Part shown: in pieces, positions 1-11,900 of the stretch | Position numbering within the stretch: position 1 is the stretch's first letter | How the letters are laid out: each line of letters begins with the position of its first letter | Assembly: GCA_033439265.1 (NCBI GenBank) | Contig: JAVTVX010000002.1 | Span: 10,514,174-10,578,173, forward strand | Reading direction: 5' to 3' | DNA length: 64,000 nucleotides | Origin: Dillenia suffruticosa | Taxonomy: Eukaryota > Streptophyta > Magnoliopsida > Dilleniales > Dilleniaceae | Program-made: the position numbers and the translations under genes | Notes under the pieces: generated by a model | Told to the model about the DNA's origin: nothing | The model's database searches: none | What the model saw: only the letters and a program-made list of their open reading frames with translations

Positions 1-52
1 CCAGGCCGGCTGAATTGGTTTTCAGGTTCAAACCGGCCCGAGCACATCTCTA
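1..52. mobile_element. possible terminus of a hAT-type DNA transposon, cut by the window edge
   Basis: The first bases run through an accgg/ccggcccg-rich stretch and end in gagcacatctcta. Read on the other strand this starts tagagatgtgctcgggccgg, which resembles the start of many plant hAT terminal inverted repeats. The next 8 bases, attcatat, would be the target duplication. The other end lies outside the window, so this is only a suggestion. Confidence 0.3.
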
Positions 53-1250
53 ATTCATATCATAAATCTATTTATTCTCATATCATTTTTTTATCTTTAA
101 ATTTAACTTTTAGCTTGTAATTTTTAATTTTTAATTTTATTTCAAAAATTATAAAATCAGTTAATTTTTAAAAATAAAAATATCAAATAATTTTTAACTT
201 AATTTCAAAAATTATTAATTTTTGTTTTTCCTTATAAGAAGTAAAAAAGTTTTTAAAAAAAATTCCACCAAATGGGCACTAAATCTTGTCTCTCAAAAGA
301 TATAAGTTTTCTTTGAAATAAATTAATTTAATTAAATATATTAGTTTTTACTTTTTTATGTACAAAAAAACAAAATTAAGTTTTTCTTTGTCTTTAAAAC
401 TACACACATTAATTTTCTTTCTCTACAAAATTAATTTAACTCAAATTCTTTCTCTAAAAATGTTGACTTAAAATTTTCTCTCTATTAATTTTTCTCTTAA
501 AAATAAATATATTAATATTTTCTCTCTAAAAGTAATTTTAAATTAATTTTCTCTAAAGTGAGAGGAGATTAAAAACCAAATTTTCTCTTAAAATTAATTT
601 TTCACTTTAAAAAATCTAAATCCAATTTTTCTCTCTAAATAATATTAGTTTTCTTCTTTAAAACATTAATTTGACTTACATATTTTCTCTCCTAAATCTA
701 AACACATTGGTTTAATTTTTTGAAGTAAAAAAATTAATTTATTTTTTCACTCTCTAAAATAAAAACATATTAGTTTAATTTATTATTTTATTTTGGGAGA
801 TAGTAATTATTTTTCTTTCTATTACGAAATATTATTCCCTCCATAATATTCTTGAATTGAATTTTAGATACCAAAAGAAAAAAGAAGATAAAATGATTAT
901 CTAAATTACTTTAGGGTATTCAATAAATAAAAATAACATTTTCAAACCTAGAGGTTGAATTTATAACCGGAAATACCCAACACGGCTCAGATACAAAAAC
1001 ATGTGAAAGGCTATAAACCCACCTGACGCGGGGGGGGCGGGGGGAAAGTGGAGTAAAACAATGATGCCTTGATCACCAACATGAGGGGAAGAAAGAAGTC
1101 TACAACATAGCACAGGGCACAAGAACTAGTACGGACGAAATTGTAGAATCAGAGAACAAATTCCACAATGTAACCAGTGGAGTGGACTAAGGCTTTACAG
1201 ACAAAAGCCAGCCCATCAAAATCATACAAGACAAAGAAACAGTGGCCAGA
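53..1250. other. intergenic, AT-rich, degenerate tcttctctaaaatt repeats
   Basis: No gene is seen. From about 280 to 850 the sequence repeats a loose motif of the form ttttctctctaaaattaattt many times with variation. A G-rich patch lies at about 1029-1045. The last part (about 1000-1250) is probably the 3'UTR and flank of the BUBR1-like gene on the minus strand. Confidence 0.6.
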
Positions 1251-4200
1251 TTATCTTGGAAGGCTGTTCGGAGGAAAATTTCTCAATGGATTTTCCCTCA
1301 ACAACTCCGTTTCCCTGCACAATTCATAAGAAAATAATAAATCAACCAATCGGTTAAATAAACATATTGCAAAATAGATTTTGAACATCTACCATAAGCT
1401 TCAAACACAGATGCTTACTTCTTAAGGTCTTGCCCATCCCCACGCTTCAGTTGCACTATTGAGGCCTTACCATGTTCAACACCTGCTTTGTGTATCCTGG
1501 AAACACATTGTGGGGATATTAAATCAAGAATTTTTTTGGGGGGCGGGGGAGGCTTCATTGGCATTTGACCAGCATAACTTGAAATTATCCAAAAGTATAG
1601 ATCTATAAATGATATAGGAAACAGAGTTTAATGGGAAACTTACTCTTCACATTCTTCATCAACAAACACTGGAATACAAGCAGCAGGAGCTGCTCTAGCA
1701 GTTACTGACCCTGGTCGTTGAACGATCTGAAAGAGGCAACAACAGGGACCCATATGTTACAGAGAGGAAACCCTGGCGATGTAGGCATTCAAATGTAACA
1801 TACAACAGTTATTTACTTAGATTCTTTACCTTGTGTGATGTCCACTTGGTAGGCATAGCATTGTTTTCTTTGTTTCTTTCAGCTCGAGCTCCTAAAGCAT
1901 GCCATGAATTCAAATCCGCCTTTGGTGCATCAAACCGATGACTTAAGCTGATATTGGAATTAATATCTTTTAAAATGGCAAGAGGAACAGCATCAGGCCT
2001 GCACAATGATACAAAAGCACAAGGCAATTTTTAAGGGATTTTATCTCATAATGTTGCCAATCTATGATGATAAACAGGCAACAGTAGCCATTAATAGCAT
2101 CAAAGAAAACCAAATTTCGGTTCGCAAAACTCATTCATGCAACAATTAGTGAAGAGCCTGTTTTCCTCCTCAATGTGCATACACAAAACTTAAAGATAGA
2201 AAAATAAAAATAAAAGTAAAAATTCCCTGAGCTTAATTGAAGCATGCCATTAGTTCATTCCAGCTAAAACATTCACAAGCAAATATAGCATATCTAATTG
2301 CAGCTGGATAAGAAGTGCATTATACAAGCAATATGATGTGAAAGAGGCCAAAATGACCACTCCAAAGTCATCCTGCTAGTATGTAGTAAAAATCGTAGTC
2401 TTTTGTCCCATCTTTAAGGGATAATTTGTATATGCTCAAGAATCCATCAAGCTTTTGAATCAATTACTAAAGCTCCTTACCAGGCCCATAAAAAACCTCT
2501 CTGCAATCATTCTTTATCTAAATCCTTTCGTTGTCCTAAACCCCATCTCGTTCAACATTACGTATAGAGAGTGTGCGTTTTAATTTTCTTTTCCCATCCA
2601 AAACACATTTTTTTGTGATGCCAAGATTATTAATAACACAAATAGATTTTCACTATGAAGGTGACCCACATAATAAACTTGATGGCGGCACTAATAACAC
2701 TTATACAACACATTCAAATTCGATGGTGGCACTAGCTTGTTGAAAAGAAATCATAACTCGAGATGAATACATGTGAATTTTCAAGCTAGAAGGAAAATCA
2801 TTTGTTAGTTAAGCTTTGCAGATACAAATAATCTACAAATTTCAAAAAAATTGAACAACCCAGATGTAGGACCCAAGCTAGCTAATTTCAAGGTATATTT
2901 AAGTTTTGTAAAATCAGCACCTCCAATGATGACTCCCCCCGTGGGGCCGGGGGGGGGGGGGGTGTTGGGACAAGCAACCCGAAAACAATCAGAGTAACGC
3001 AGCTATAATATTTGCCTCTAAAAGCTATAAAATAAAGAACAACCTGCACTCACCTATTGGGCTTGCATTTCTTCCTAACTACATCTGCATTTTCTGTTAT
3101 CTGCCTGTCTGTGACATGAGATACAGTTTAGCTAGGAAAAATTCAAAATATTATACAACAGGAACAAGACTTACTAGTCTCTCCCCTTGCAAGGACAGTT
3201 CCAAAACTTCGAGCGGGTAACTGGTTCTCCATTAAATCCTCCTGAAAAGGAAACAAGAATTGTGAATACCAGCCACAAAAGTCATATTTTTTATTCCATT
3301 TTAGTTCATACATCCATCGCTTTTGGTCTTCTCATCGAGCGTGCAAGAAACTTCTTGTAAGCTTCCTCTAACTTTTCTTTTGGTCTAGCGTTCCTAATTC
3401 ACAAAAATAGCCAAATCAACATCTTAACAATTCATATATAAAAACTAGTCGCTTGATTGGGAAAACAAGGAAAACAACGCGTGAAATATGTGAAAAAAAG
3501 GACAAAGAGTGTAGTACTTGAATGATGCCTTGGCACAACAAGCAAATAGGAGGATTTTCTAGGTAAAGATTAGAATTTAGCCTTAAAAGTTGAATCTTTA
3601 TGTCAAAAACCAAGCAACTTCTCCTACGAATGAAGGGCCAATAAACAACACCTTGGCAATGGCTATATGCAATTATCATGAATGTTGCATCCACATGTTT
3701 AGAGAAGAACTATGTTTGTGTCATGTCCATTTTAACCCTTGATAACTTGTAACTGTATAAATTTTCTTTTGTCCTATGTAGAGTGTGAATGTCCATGCTT
3801 CATAGATCGTCCCATACACTATAGTGTTTGTAATTTATATGGTAAATCAACCAAGTTCTCCATAAATTATGATATATTATATGCTCAAATCAAAATTTGT
3901 ATGGCAATATGTAACACGAAATTTTTCCGAGACCAACGATCTAACTCAGTCTCCATAAACCATGACTTATTAGAGCATTAACTATTACCATGTGTTTTTC
4001 ACAAGTCCACAATTAGAATGGGCTAGGGGGAAACATAGTGTATTGGAGCAAACTAAATGAAACATAGAGCTAGTAGAACTGAAAATGGAAAATTGAATCA
4101 AAGAAACATTTTAATAATAGCCCAAAGACAAAACTCATGTGTGCTGAGATATGCATTTTCAAGAGCACAACTAGTACCAACCATTTCTACCTATTTCACA

Positions 4201-5398
4201 TGAAGTGATTTCACTCATTTTCTATAAAAACATGTATTGTGAGTGTCTTTGATTTTTCCAATATGCTTAATTTATTACTATAGAGGTCAACCAACAGTGA
4301 GACTTAAGTTCCTGAATTACTGGAAGTTTTGAACATTAGGGATGCAGCTCACCTGGCTATGCCAAGATTAAAAATGTCATTAGCTATTTTAACTTTGTTC
4401 CTGGATTCCATATGCTTTGCATATGCTATGTAGTACAGTGAATGTGACTCGCCAATGTGGTTAGCATCCAGAAAACTAAAGATGACTTCTGCATCACTGC
4501 AGTTATCAGCCTGCAGTAGGAGATAGAAAAAATCAGTAGTTATTCTTAAAATCTTGGAGAGGAGAAAAGATGATATGAAGCAAAAGAATCATACATATTC
4601 CAACCAAACTTTGAGATAGCGAAGATCATCCTTGTAGCGTTCTGAATGCCAAAAAGATCGCACGCATTGTTCGTACAACACGACAAGACCGGAGCAGTCT
4701 CCACCAGGGGGAAATGCCTCCTGAACCCACTTTATGCACCTTCACAATGATAAAAAAAACATAATAAACAATTATTCAAGAAAGATCGTGAATTGGGTGT
4801 ATAAAAAATATATAGAACCCTAGTACACCTTCACAGCAACACAAAAATTGCATTCAGCATGCCACATGGTCGAACAGGATAATCAAGATTTAACAATAAT
4901 AAATTAAACAATAGGTTATTTCAAAGAAAAGGTAAAGAAATTATAGATCCGGCTAAAACCATAGTCAAAATTGAATGAAAACCTGGATCTGTCAAACATC
5001 AAGACAGAGACAAGGGAAAGTTAAAGAGGAGGTTATGATAAAACTCACTCAAGCCATGGTTGGAGAGGATCGTCTCCTTGGTATGCATCTATCGCCTCAA
5101 TTAACCTCCTGAATAACCAGAAAAAGTGGGATTAGCATAGAAGATCAAGAAATTAGGCACGAGCGGAAGGAAACGGATGGGGGGTTTGGGAGGACCTGCG
5201 ATGCTCGAAGAGGGATTTCTTGAGAAGGTTGTCAGTGTGGGATTTGAGAGCTTCATTGAGGAGAGCAACGTTGCGGCCTCTCTTCAAGGGCCTTGCGTTC
5301 TCCTTGAACAGTTCCCACTCGTTTCCTGTCTCTCTCTTGGAGTAGAGGAACTCCGTCTCTGGATCCATGCTCTCAACTTCCTGCATGTTTGTCTCCAT
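1251..5398 (-). CDS. BUBR1: BUBR1/MAD3-like mitotic spindle checkpoint protein (11 exons, 387 aa)
   Basis: Exons in transcript order: 5398-5196, 5108-5049, 4739-4595, 4510-4353, 3393-3312, 3241-3175, 3108-3054, 1998-1830, 1726-1644, 1496-1419, 1314-1251. All introns are GT-AG, and the joined CDS of 1164 nt is in frame with a TAA stop. This is close to the Arabidopsis BUBR1 length (about 395 aa). A first KEN box (FKENARPLKRGR) is at residues 32-34. The Mad3/BUB1 TPR-like region is at about 45-190, with KWVQEAFPPGG and RSFWHSERYKDDLRYLKVWL. A second KEN box (AERNKENN) is near residue 300, and the end (ETELLRENPLRNFPPN) matches plant BUBR1. No kinase domain is present, as in plant MAD3-type members. 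In the family, the protein acts at kinetochores and in the mitotic checkpoint complex to inhibit APC/C-CDC20. The start is the first ATG (5398); a second in-frame ATG follows 10 codons later. Confidence 0.93.
2935..2962. repeat. C-run/G-run inverted patch inside a BUBR1 intron
   Basis: A C6 run, gtggggcc and then an uninterrupted G run of about 13 form a short GC hairpin in otherwise AT-rich intron sequence (intron between exons at 3054 and 1998). It could be a real G-quadruplex-prone element or an assembly-prone spot. Confidence 0.6.
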
Positions 5399-5490
5399 GT
5401 GTGTCTGTGTGTGTCTCTGCGCGAGAGAGAGAGAGATTCAAATTTTGAAATCAGGCGAATGAGAAATGAGGAGGGATTAGAGCCTCCGGC

Positions 5491-5503
5491 TCTTATAAAT
5501 AAA
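5491..5503 (-). promoter_or_regulatory. candidate TATA box of the BUBR1-like gene
   Basis: On the minus strand the stretch reads tttatttataaga, about 100 bases before the ATG at 5398, leaving room for a 5' leader of roughly 60-70 bases. Assigned only from position and AT-rich core; the (GA)/(GT) stretch at about 5395-5435 would lie in the leader. Confidence 0.4.
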
Positions 5504-6683
5504 GTATACGTTGAGGGCAGGATCGGGAAGTTGGAAATGGAAACTACCAAAAAGTGAAAACTGATAATGGGCTGGGCCAACAAAACGAGTAGATAAGCAA
5601 AAGCCAATTCACATTTAAAATGGTAGCATTGATAATGTTTTTTTTGATATTATATCTTAGATATCGCTTGATTTCTTAGATTTTATCTCTATTAATTTGG
5701 ATCGATCGTTGTAATGATTCCTTTCGAAGACGGGATCTCCCAACGTAGAATATTTCATACACATGAGGGTCCAATACTTTCAGCGGTAGTCGAACCACGG
5801 TCAGCTTCTGGTAATATCTATTTGAATTTTGTCGCCCAGAAAAAAATACTTTTTTATTTATAGAGGACTTTATACCATATAAAATTTAAATTATTGTTAC
5901 GTTAATATCCGTGTAACGTTTAATCCAAACAAATGGCAAAAAAAAAACGAAAAGACGTAAAACACCCCAGATAGGAAAAGCATAAACGGGAATGCCAAGA
6001 GAAAGGCAGAAGAAAAATGAATGAAGGCGAAAACAGCAGAGCAGAACTTCTTGTTTGTTCGGAAGGGAAGTGGTTGCTCTGATGTGTGTTGGGTTTTTTT
6101 AAACTTATCTGAGACCCAGACCCAGACCCAGACCCAGACCCGGAGTCAGATCAGAGAGGGAGAGTTTGTTGTTGTGGATAAGATATCACAGGATAGCAAC
6201 CTATCAACATCAACTCCTGCCTCGTCCACTAGCACACACCAACCAACTCAATTATATAATAATTTTATAAAACCCCACATCACACTCGGGGCGTGTAATC
6301 CAACGATTCAAAATTTCTGAATGATTAGTGATTAATAATGATGATTATATGTGAATCAAATATGAAATTTCTGATTTCTCCTCTCCCTCAAACATTACTC
6401 CATAATATATGAAGTGAAACATCTGTGGATGGGTGGGAATGGGAATGGGAATGGGAATGGGCCGATGTGAGCCCCACACTCGCTCCGATTAGCTCATAAA
6501 AACACAAGGAACCAAAACCACCGACCAATCTCTCGATAATCACGAAATCTCAAAACGGAGGAGGACTAGCACAGGGCCTAAAAGGTCTTTTCATCCTCCC
6601 GCTTTGCCCTCCATGTATCCTAAGCAATTGCCTATTGGCTACCCCATAAGAGGGCATTAAAATCTAAAGGATCAAGCAGGCGC

Positions 6684-6684
<1 letters not shown>
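5504..6684. other. shared upstream region between divergent BUBR1 and CP12 genes
   Basis: No convincing gene. It holds a hexamer tandem repeat (cagacc) at about 6115-6142 and a gggaat repeat at about 6432-6460. A 99-codon open frame from 6021 runs through the hexamer repeat and has a low-complexity sequence with no family match that I recognise, so I treat it as non-coding. The region must carry the promoters of both neighbours. Confidence 0.55.

Positions 6685-6722
<38 letters not shown>
6685..6722. repeat. (GA)n microsatellite in the CP12 leader
   Basis: About 19 GA units lie roughly 110 bases before the CP12 ATG, so probably in or next to the 5'UTR. GA/CT tracts in plant leaders are common and can bind BPC/GAGA-binding factors (inference). 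Confidence 0.85.
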
Positions 6723-6727
<5 letters not shown>

Positions 6728-6829
6728 TTGGGGTATCAAGTGCACAGTGCCTTTTCCTAATAATTCTGGTAGTAGATTAGGGTTTAGGATCGTCAGTTGC
6801 ACTTGAGTTGGATCGCCGGAGAAGGGATC

Positions 6830-7237
6830 ATGGCATCAATCGCGAGTATGAGCGTGTGCGTGCCTTGTAAGGGTGTGGTGATACCTTGGTCGAGATCGGA
6901 AGCTTTCGCAGGAAAATTTGGGATTATAGGAAGCGAGAAGGGGAAGGAGAAGAAAGTAATTGGGGTGAAAGCAAAGGCGATGGCGATGGCAAAGTTCAAA
7001 GGGACGCAGATAAGAGAGCAGCAGTTGACGGAGATGATAGAGAAGAAGGTGAAGGAAGCGAAAGAGGTGTGCGAGGGAGACGAGAAATCGGACGAGTGTA
7101 AGGTGGCGTGGGACGAAGTGGAAGAAGTGAGTCAGGCGAAGGCTGATTTGAGACGCAGGCTTGAAAAACAAGATCCTCTCGAGTATTTCTGTCGGGACAA
7201 CCCCGAGACTGACGAGTGTCGCATCTATGAAGATTAA
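6830..7237 (+). CDS. CP12: CP12, chloroplast regulator of GAPDH and phosphoribulokinase (135 aa, intronless)
   Basis: The start is the ATG at 6830 (MASIASMSVCVPC); the frame is open further upstream but without an ATG. Residues 1 to about 57 look like a chloroplast transit peptide (Ser/Ala/Lys-rich, few acids). The mature part has every CP12 hallmark: an N-terminal Cys pair C81/C90 (CEGDEKSDEC), the core AWDEVEE at 93-99, and a C-terminal Cys pair C121/C130 in the ending CRDNPETDECRIYED. In the family, the oxidised, disulphide-bonded protein scaffolds an inactive GAPDH-CP12-PRK complex in the stroma; thioredoxin in the light reduces it and frees the Calvin-Benson enzymes. Length and the lack of introns fit plant CP12. 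It is divergent from BUBR1, with 1.4 kb between the two starts. Which paralogue (CP12-1, -2 or -3) is not resolved; the sequence fits the standard CP12-1/2 type. Confidence 0.97.
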   Translation: MASIASMSVCVPCKGVVIPWSRSEAFAGKFGIIGSEKGKEKKVIGVKAKAMAMAKFKGTQIREQQLTEMIEKKVKEAKEVCEGDEKSDECKVAWDEVEEVSQAKADLRRRLEKQDPLEYFCRDNPETDECRIYED

Positions 7238-8916
7238 CTCCATCAAATACCCAATCTGATCCGTTTTCCATCAGATCCACCGCATCCGAACCACCAGTGC
7301 CGGTTGTTCAACCTTTTTGTATTGTAATAATTATTAGGGCTTTCTTTGTTATTGTGTATATATATAAAGTTTCAAAGTAATTGAAATACTTTACATCTCC
7401 GTGTGATCGTACTATGTACTTTCTGATAATCACAAGCATGCTTTGCTTGCTTCTCTAGTGATTATGTTCCTAAAAATGAATATTTAAATGGAGATTGTTG
7501 GGGCTTTGATCATTTTACCTGCTCTGCTCGTTCCTCTACCGAGGGGACATCCCTCGTCTACGATGTCTGTCTGTCTTGTTCAGTCCGAAGATTCCAGGGT
7601 GTGATTGGGCTCGAGGGTGGCTGTGGGTGTCCACATTCCGCCCCCGCTTCTGACTTTATTTCCTAATTTTATTCATAATTCAATTAATTGTGGTGTTAAA
7701 TTTGTACGATACACGATGGCCGATTAAACAGGTAAATTTATTATTATTTTTTTACTTAACAAATTAAATCAGCTTTTTCTTTTCTTTACTTGAATTATAA
7801 ATAAATATAAACTATGAATGTGAAAATAGAAAAGCACTGAAACCAAAACAAACTTTAGTTTCACTGTCCCGGAATGTCTGTAAGTCCCACGCGCCGATAT
7901 TGGAGCGTGGCAATTGGTGTTTAGGCGGGTAAGCCTGAAAAGCAGAAGCTGACGTTACCCTAGTTGGTCCAATCGGATCAGGATATGGTACCTGGAAACC
8001 GGGTCAAACTTGCCTCTTCGGGCGCAATTCGGAGAAAAATTAAATTTGATTGATTAAATGGAATTTTTTTCTTAATTTTTAGAAATATTAATAGAAACTT
8101 TATCCTACAATTTTCTTGAATTTTTGGAAACTAAAACGTATCCGATTACAATTTGGATCATATTTAGGGAAGTTGTGTGTTGCATTTAGAAAGAATGAAT
8201 TACTCCCACATTGATTCTCTTTTCAATGGTAGTTGGATGGACCATTAGCGTCATAATTTGCTTCATCCACGAGCACTTTACTCTGGTTTGGCGTATAATG
8301 ACCCAGCAATGCCATGAAAAAGAATAAATGAAGCATCTACACATGCTCCGTTTGCCTCATGGGATATGGCTTAGTTGATAGACCTCCACTCTTACAACTC
8401 GATCTTTGTTATTACCGGCTGAACATTTCATTATTCAAGGGAGAATGATTCTATTTTCCCAATTAATGGGGAAGAAGAGCAACGGCTGATCTTCTGAGTG
8501 GCAGGGGATTTTTCTTTTTCTCCTGAGTTCATGTATCTGTCCCCCCAAAAGAAAGCATAAGGATGCAGATTTCATGTCAGCCATTAGCAACATGTTGACA
8601 TCACAGCCCAAACATTGGCCTCATTTACTCGGAAGAATCAAATCAATGGAACTACCTCAGATTATTCAAACGGAAAATTTATTGCTTTGCACGGGCCGAC
8701 GAACTATCTGTATTTCACTCACTCCCCCATAATTGGAAAATGCTATAGTTTAATTGAATCTGCACTGCAACGACAAGAAAATTATGATTAAAGACGAACA
8801 CAATTATCTTATCTCATTTCAACCTTTGCTAAACTTAGGAAATCAACAACACAGATCACCCCCACTAAGATATCTCCTCATCAAATCAAAGTATTGTTAA
8901 CCATCAGGAGCTCTCC
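7238..8916. other. intergenic between the convergent CP12 and PUX10 genes
   Basis: It contains the 3' flank of CP12 (AT-rich, possible poly(A) region at about 7320-7390) and of PUX10 (about 8700-8916). I see no gene-like frame, RNA gene or transposon end here. Confidence 0.6.
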
Positions 8917-11900
8917 TCATGAGTTCAGCTCAACAAAAAGGCTGGCTTGAGGATGCAATCCAGCTTCTTTCAATGACATCGCTTGCTTCTCTGCACCATA
9001 GACAACCCTAGGGAAGTTGGAGACAAGGCTGTAATCCTCAACTTCTAAGCATCCCAAGGAATCGACATAATCATAAAGAGATTGGATGGTTGCAGTGCTG
9101 TGGAACCTCCTCTCCTTGCGTTCTCCAGTTGGAAACCGTACCAGAACCTGATAAATTTAAAGGTGATGCACAGTAAGATATCAGCTTTTCGTGTGAAGTT
9201 TGAATGACTTATCACTGGGGCTAGGACCATGGAGCAAATAGGCAATAAAGGGATTTCTATATATAGAGAAATACAAGTAATACTACTCTATGAATTTAAT
9301 TTCTGGCTTAAACTAAAATGAATTTTTCAAGAATAAATTATAATGAAGAACATCATCAACGAAGAAAAAAAGCAATAACAAGTAAATGGAAAATTACTTG
9401 CGTAACATTGGGTCCTTTATCAGGTTCTGCGCCCAGGGAGAGTGCCTTCTCTTCCCGCATTCTAGCCAGTGCAGCTTCTCTTTCAGCAGCTTCACGCTCT
9501 GCTCTTTCTTGGGCTTCCTCTTCCTCCTTCCGCTTTCTCTCAGCTTCAGCAGCTTCTCTCTCCAATCTTTCTTGTTCTTCCCTCCTTTGACGTTCCCTTG
9601 CCTGATATGTCAGGAAATCAATCATGGTGCAACCAGAAAATATGCTCAATTTCCACAAATTGATATTAAGGCAGTGACAAAGTGTGAAGGAAAGCAAAAA
9701 CAGGTCAGAATGATATGTACTCGATCAGCTTCAAGTGCTGCCCTATATGCCGCATCTTGCTCCTCCCTCAGTCGCATGTTAGTTCTCCTTTCCTCAGAAT
9801 CAAGCCTAGCCGCTACTAGAACAGAAGCACTCTCCTCGAGTACTTGTTGCAGCATCGCTAGCAACTCTTCGGGAGATTTAGGCCCCTCCACCTACATAAC
9901 ACAATTAAGAGCCATAAAAATCCTACTCACAGTACAGGTAGCTATGCTGAGGTGGAGAACAGACAGGTCAATGAGAAATAAGGACACACAGAAGGCACAT
10001 ATCAATTCTTGCATTCTGAAACACTGAAGCAGGACATGAGAATTGCAAGATTTAACATGTATGACAACCGAAGATGTTGCAAGTGCCCATGTCTCATAGT
10101 CCACGGCCAAACAATTACAAAAGTACTTTGCTAGAACAGAAAAGAGAAGATAAAATAAAAGAACAAATCAAAGGAATGCTCCAAGTGCAACATAAGTATT
10201 AAAAGATAATCTAAAGTAGAGAGCTACATCCATGAAATTCAAAAAAAAATACAGGAGGAATTCCAATAACATAAGGTCTTAGAGTCCATCATCAACAGAA
10301 TCAGACAACTACCTATGAAGACCTCAAAACAGACAGAGCGATTAACCTAAATATCTTCCTCACTGTAAAGCACTTCAAACCCCTAGATATCAACAACTCA
10401 AGATACATAGCTTTAGCAGACACCCCATTGCCCCATCAATGAGCAGATTATTTCAGCCATTGTAAAAACATGCCAACCTCTCTGAATCTGCCTTAGTGAT
10501 TCCAACCTACCCGAAAATGCAATTCCACCGGGGTTGGTTGGTTCTTCTAAATCCTGCTCAAACATTCCCCAATCTTTGCAGCACTGCAGGGTTTACATGC
10601 ACTAGAAGATGTTCAAAGAATCCAAAATTCATGACAATAAAACAGGGTTATGAACAAAATAATATGTTAATCCCCAAGCCTATTATATTGAACACTAAAG
10701 AGCATTAAGGACAACAAAATTATGGAATCTGGCATCCTCTTTTACCTAAAAGGCATAACCCTTTGAGAATCAGATTTCTTCAAATACCAAATACCAACGC
10801 CCAAGTACTCAATTACCTCAATTTCTAAAGGACAGTCAGTAAAAAAAGAAGCAAGAAAGAAAGAGCAGCCATTTCCATAGCACCCAAAATTACATTAAAG
10901 AAAAAAATTGGTACCTTATAAATATACTATAAGTTTTAAACAAAAGCAGGTGAATAGTTGAAAATTTCAAACCTTTTCCCATTCTCAACCCATTCATATT
11001 TCATATTACAAACAAACATAAAATGAAAAACTGATGCCCCATCTTCATTGCTAAAACCAGCATTTATAGTTGATTTCTATGATCTAATTTAGAAAGAGGA
11101 CACAAATGATTTTCTTGGTGTAAACCCTGCTGAGAGTATTAATGACAAGACTACGTGACACCCACCATGGGCATACTGTAGCATTCTGGAGATCACTACA
11201 GCATGGGATAAAAATAATCAAGGGCAACAATCAGGCATTGCCCCTATTATTCTATTTCCCATGACAGTTTGCTTTCAGTCACATGATACACATATTTTTA
11301 TATATTCTTTGACGGAATGTATGTGTGAAATAAATTTAAACCGATACTACAAAAGAATAAAGGAAAAAAAAAAACTAGTCATTATAGTAGCCCTTTAGAT
11401 TTTTTTTTTTTAAATATTGTATTTATGTAGGTTGTATCTAGTTAATTTCTTTGAATCTAAATTGATTTAATTTAATGATCTGGATTGCAGTAGAATCATA
11501 TTTTAGATCACAAGCAGGATTGCAAATGGCTAAGGGGTAGAGTGATCCAATCCAGGTATCAAAAGACCCACCGAATCTCATTATCGATTCTATTAGACTG
11601 ATCCACCTAATGAATTCCAAAACAGGGGCTTTTGACGCAAATATCTTTCAGTTGACAAATCAAACATTGGATTTTCTCACGAGACATGGACAGGAAACAT
11701 TTTCTATCACTAAAAGAAGAAGAAGAAGAAGAAGAAGAAGAAGAAGAAGAAGAAGAAGAAGAAGAAAAAGACCAGGAAAACACTATTTGTGCCCAAAGCC
11801 ACTCGCTCATGTGGCCCACCCAACCACGAGGCATCACCCTCCAAAAGGCAAACCACTAGACAAGCAAGCCAGATGAACAGGATTAGAGAAAAGCTTCCAA

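Noticed and set aside
6021-6320. 99-codon plus-strand frame upstream of CP12
   Set aside because: It runs through a cagacc tandem repeat and low-complexity Ser/Thr sequence, with no domain; more likely leader or promoter DNA.
6836-7280. Long minus-strand frames opposite CP12
   Set aside because: Shadows of the CP12 gene, whose Cys pairs and AWDEVEE core are decisive.
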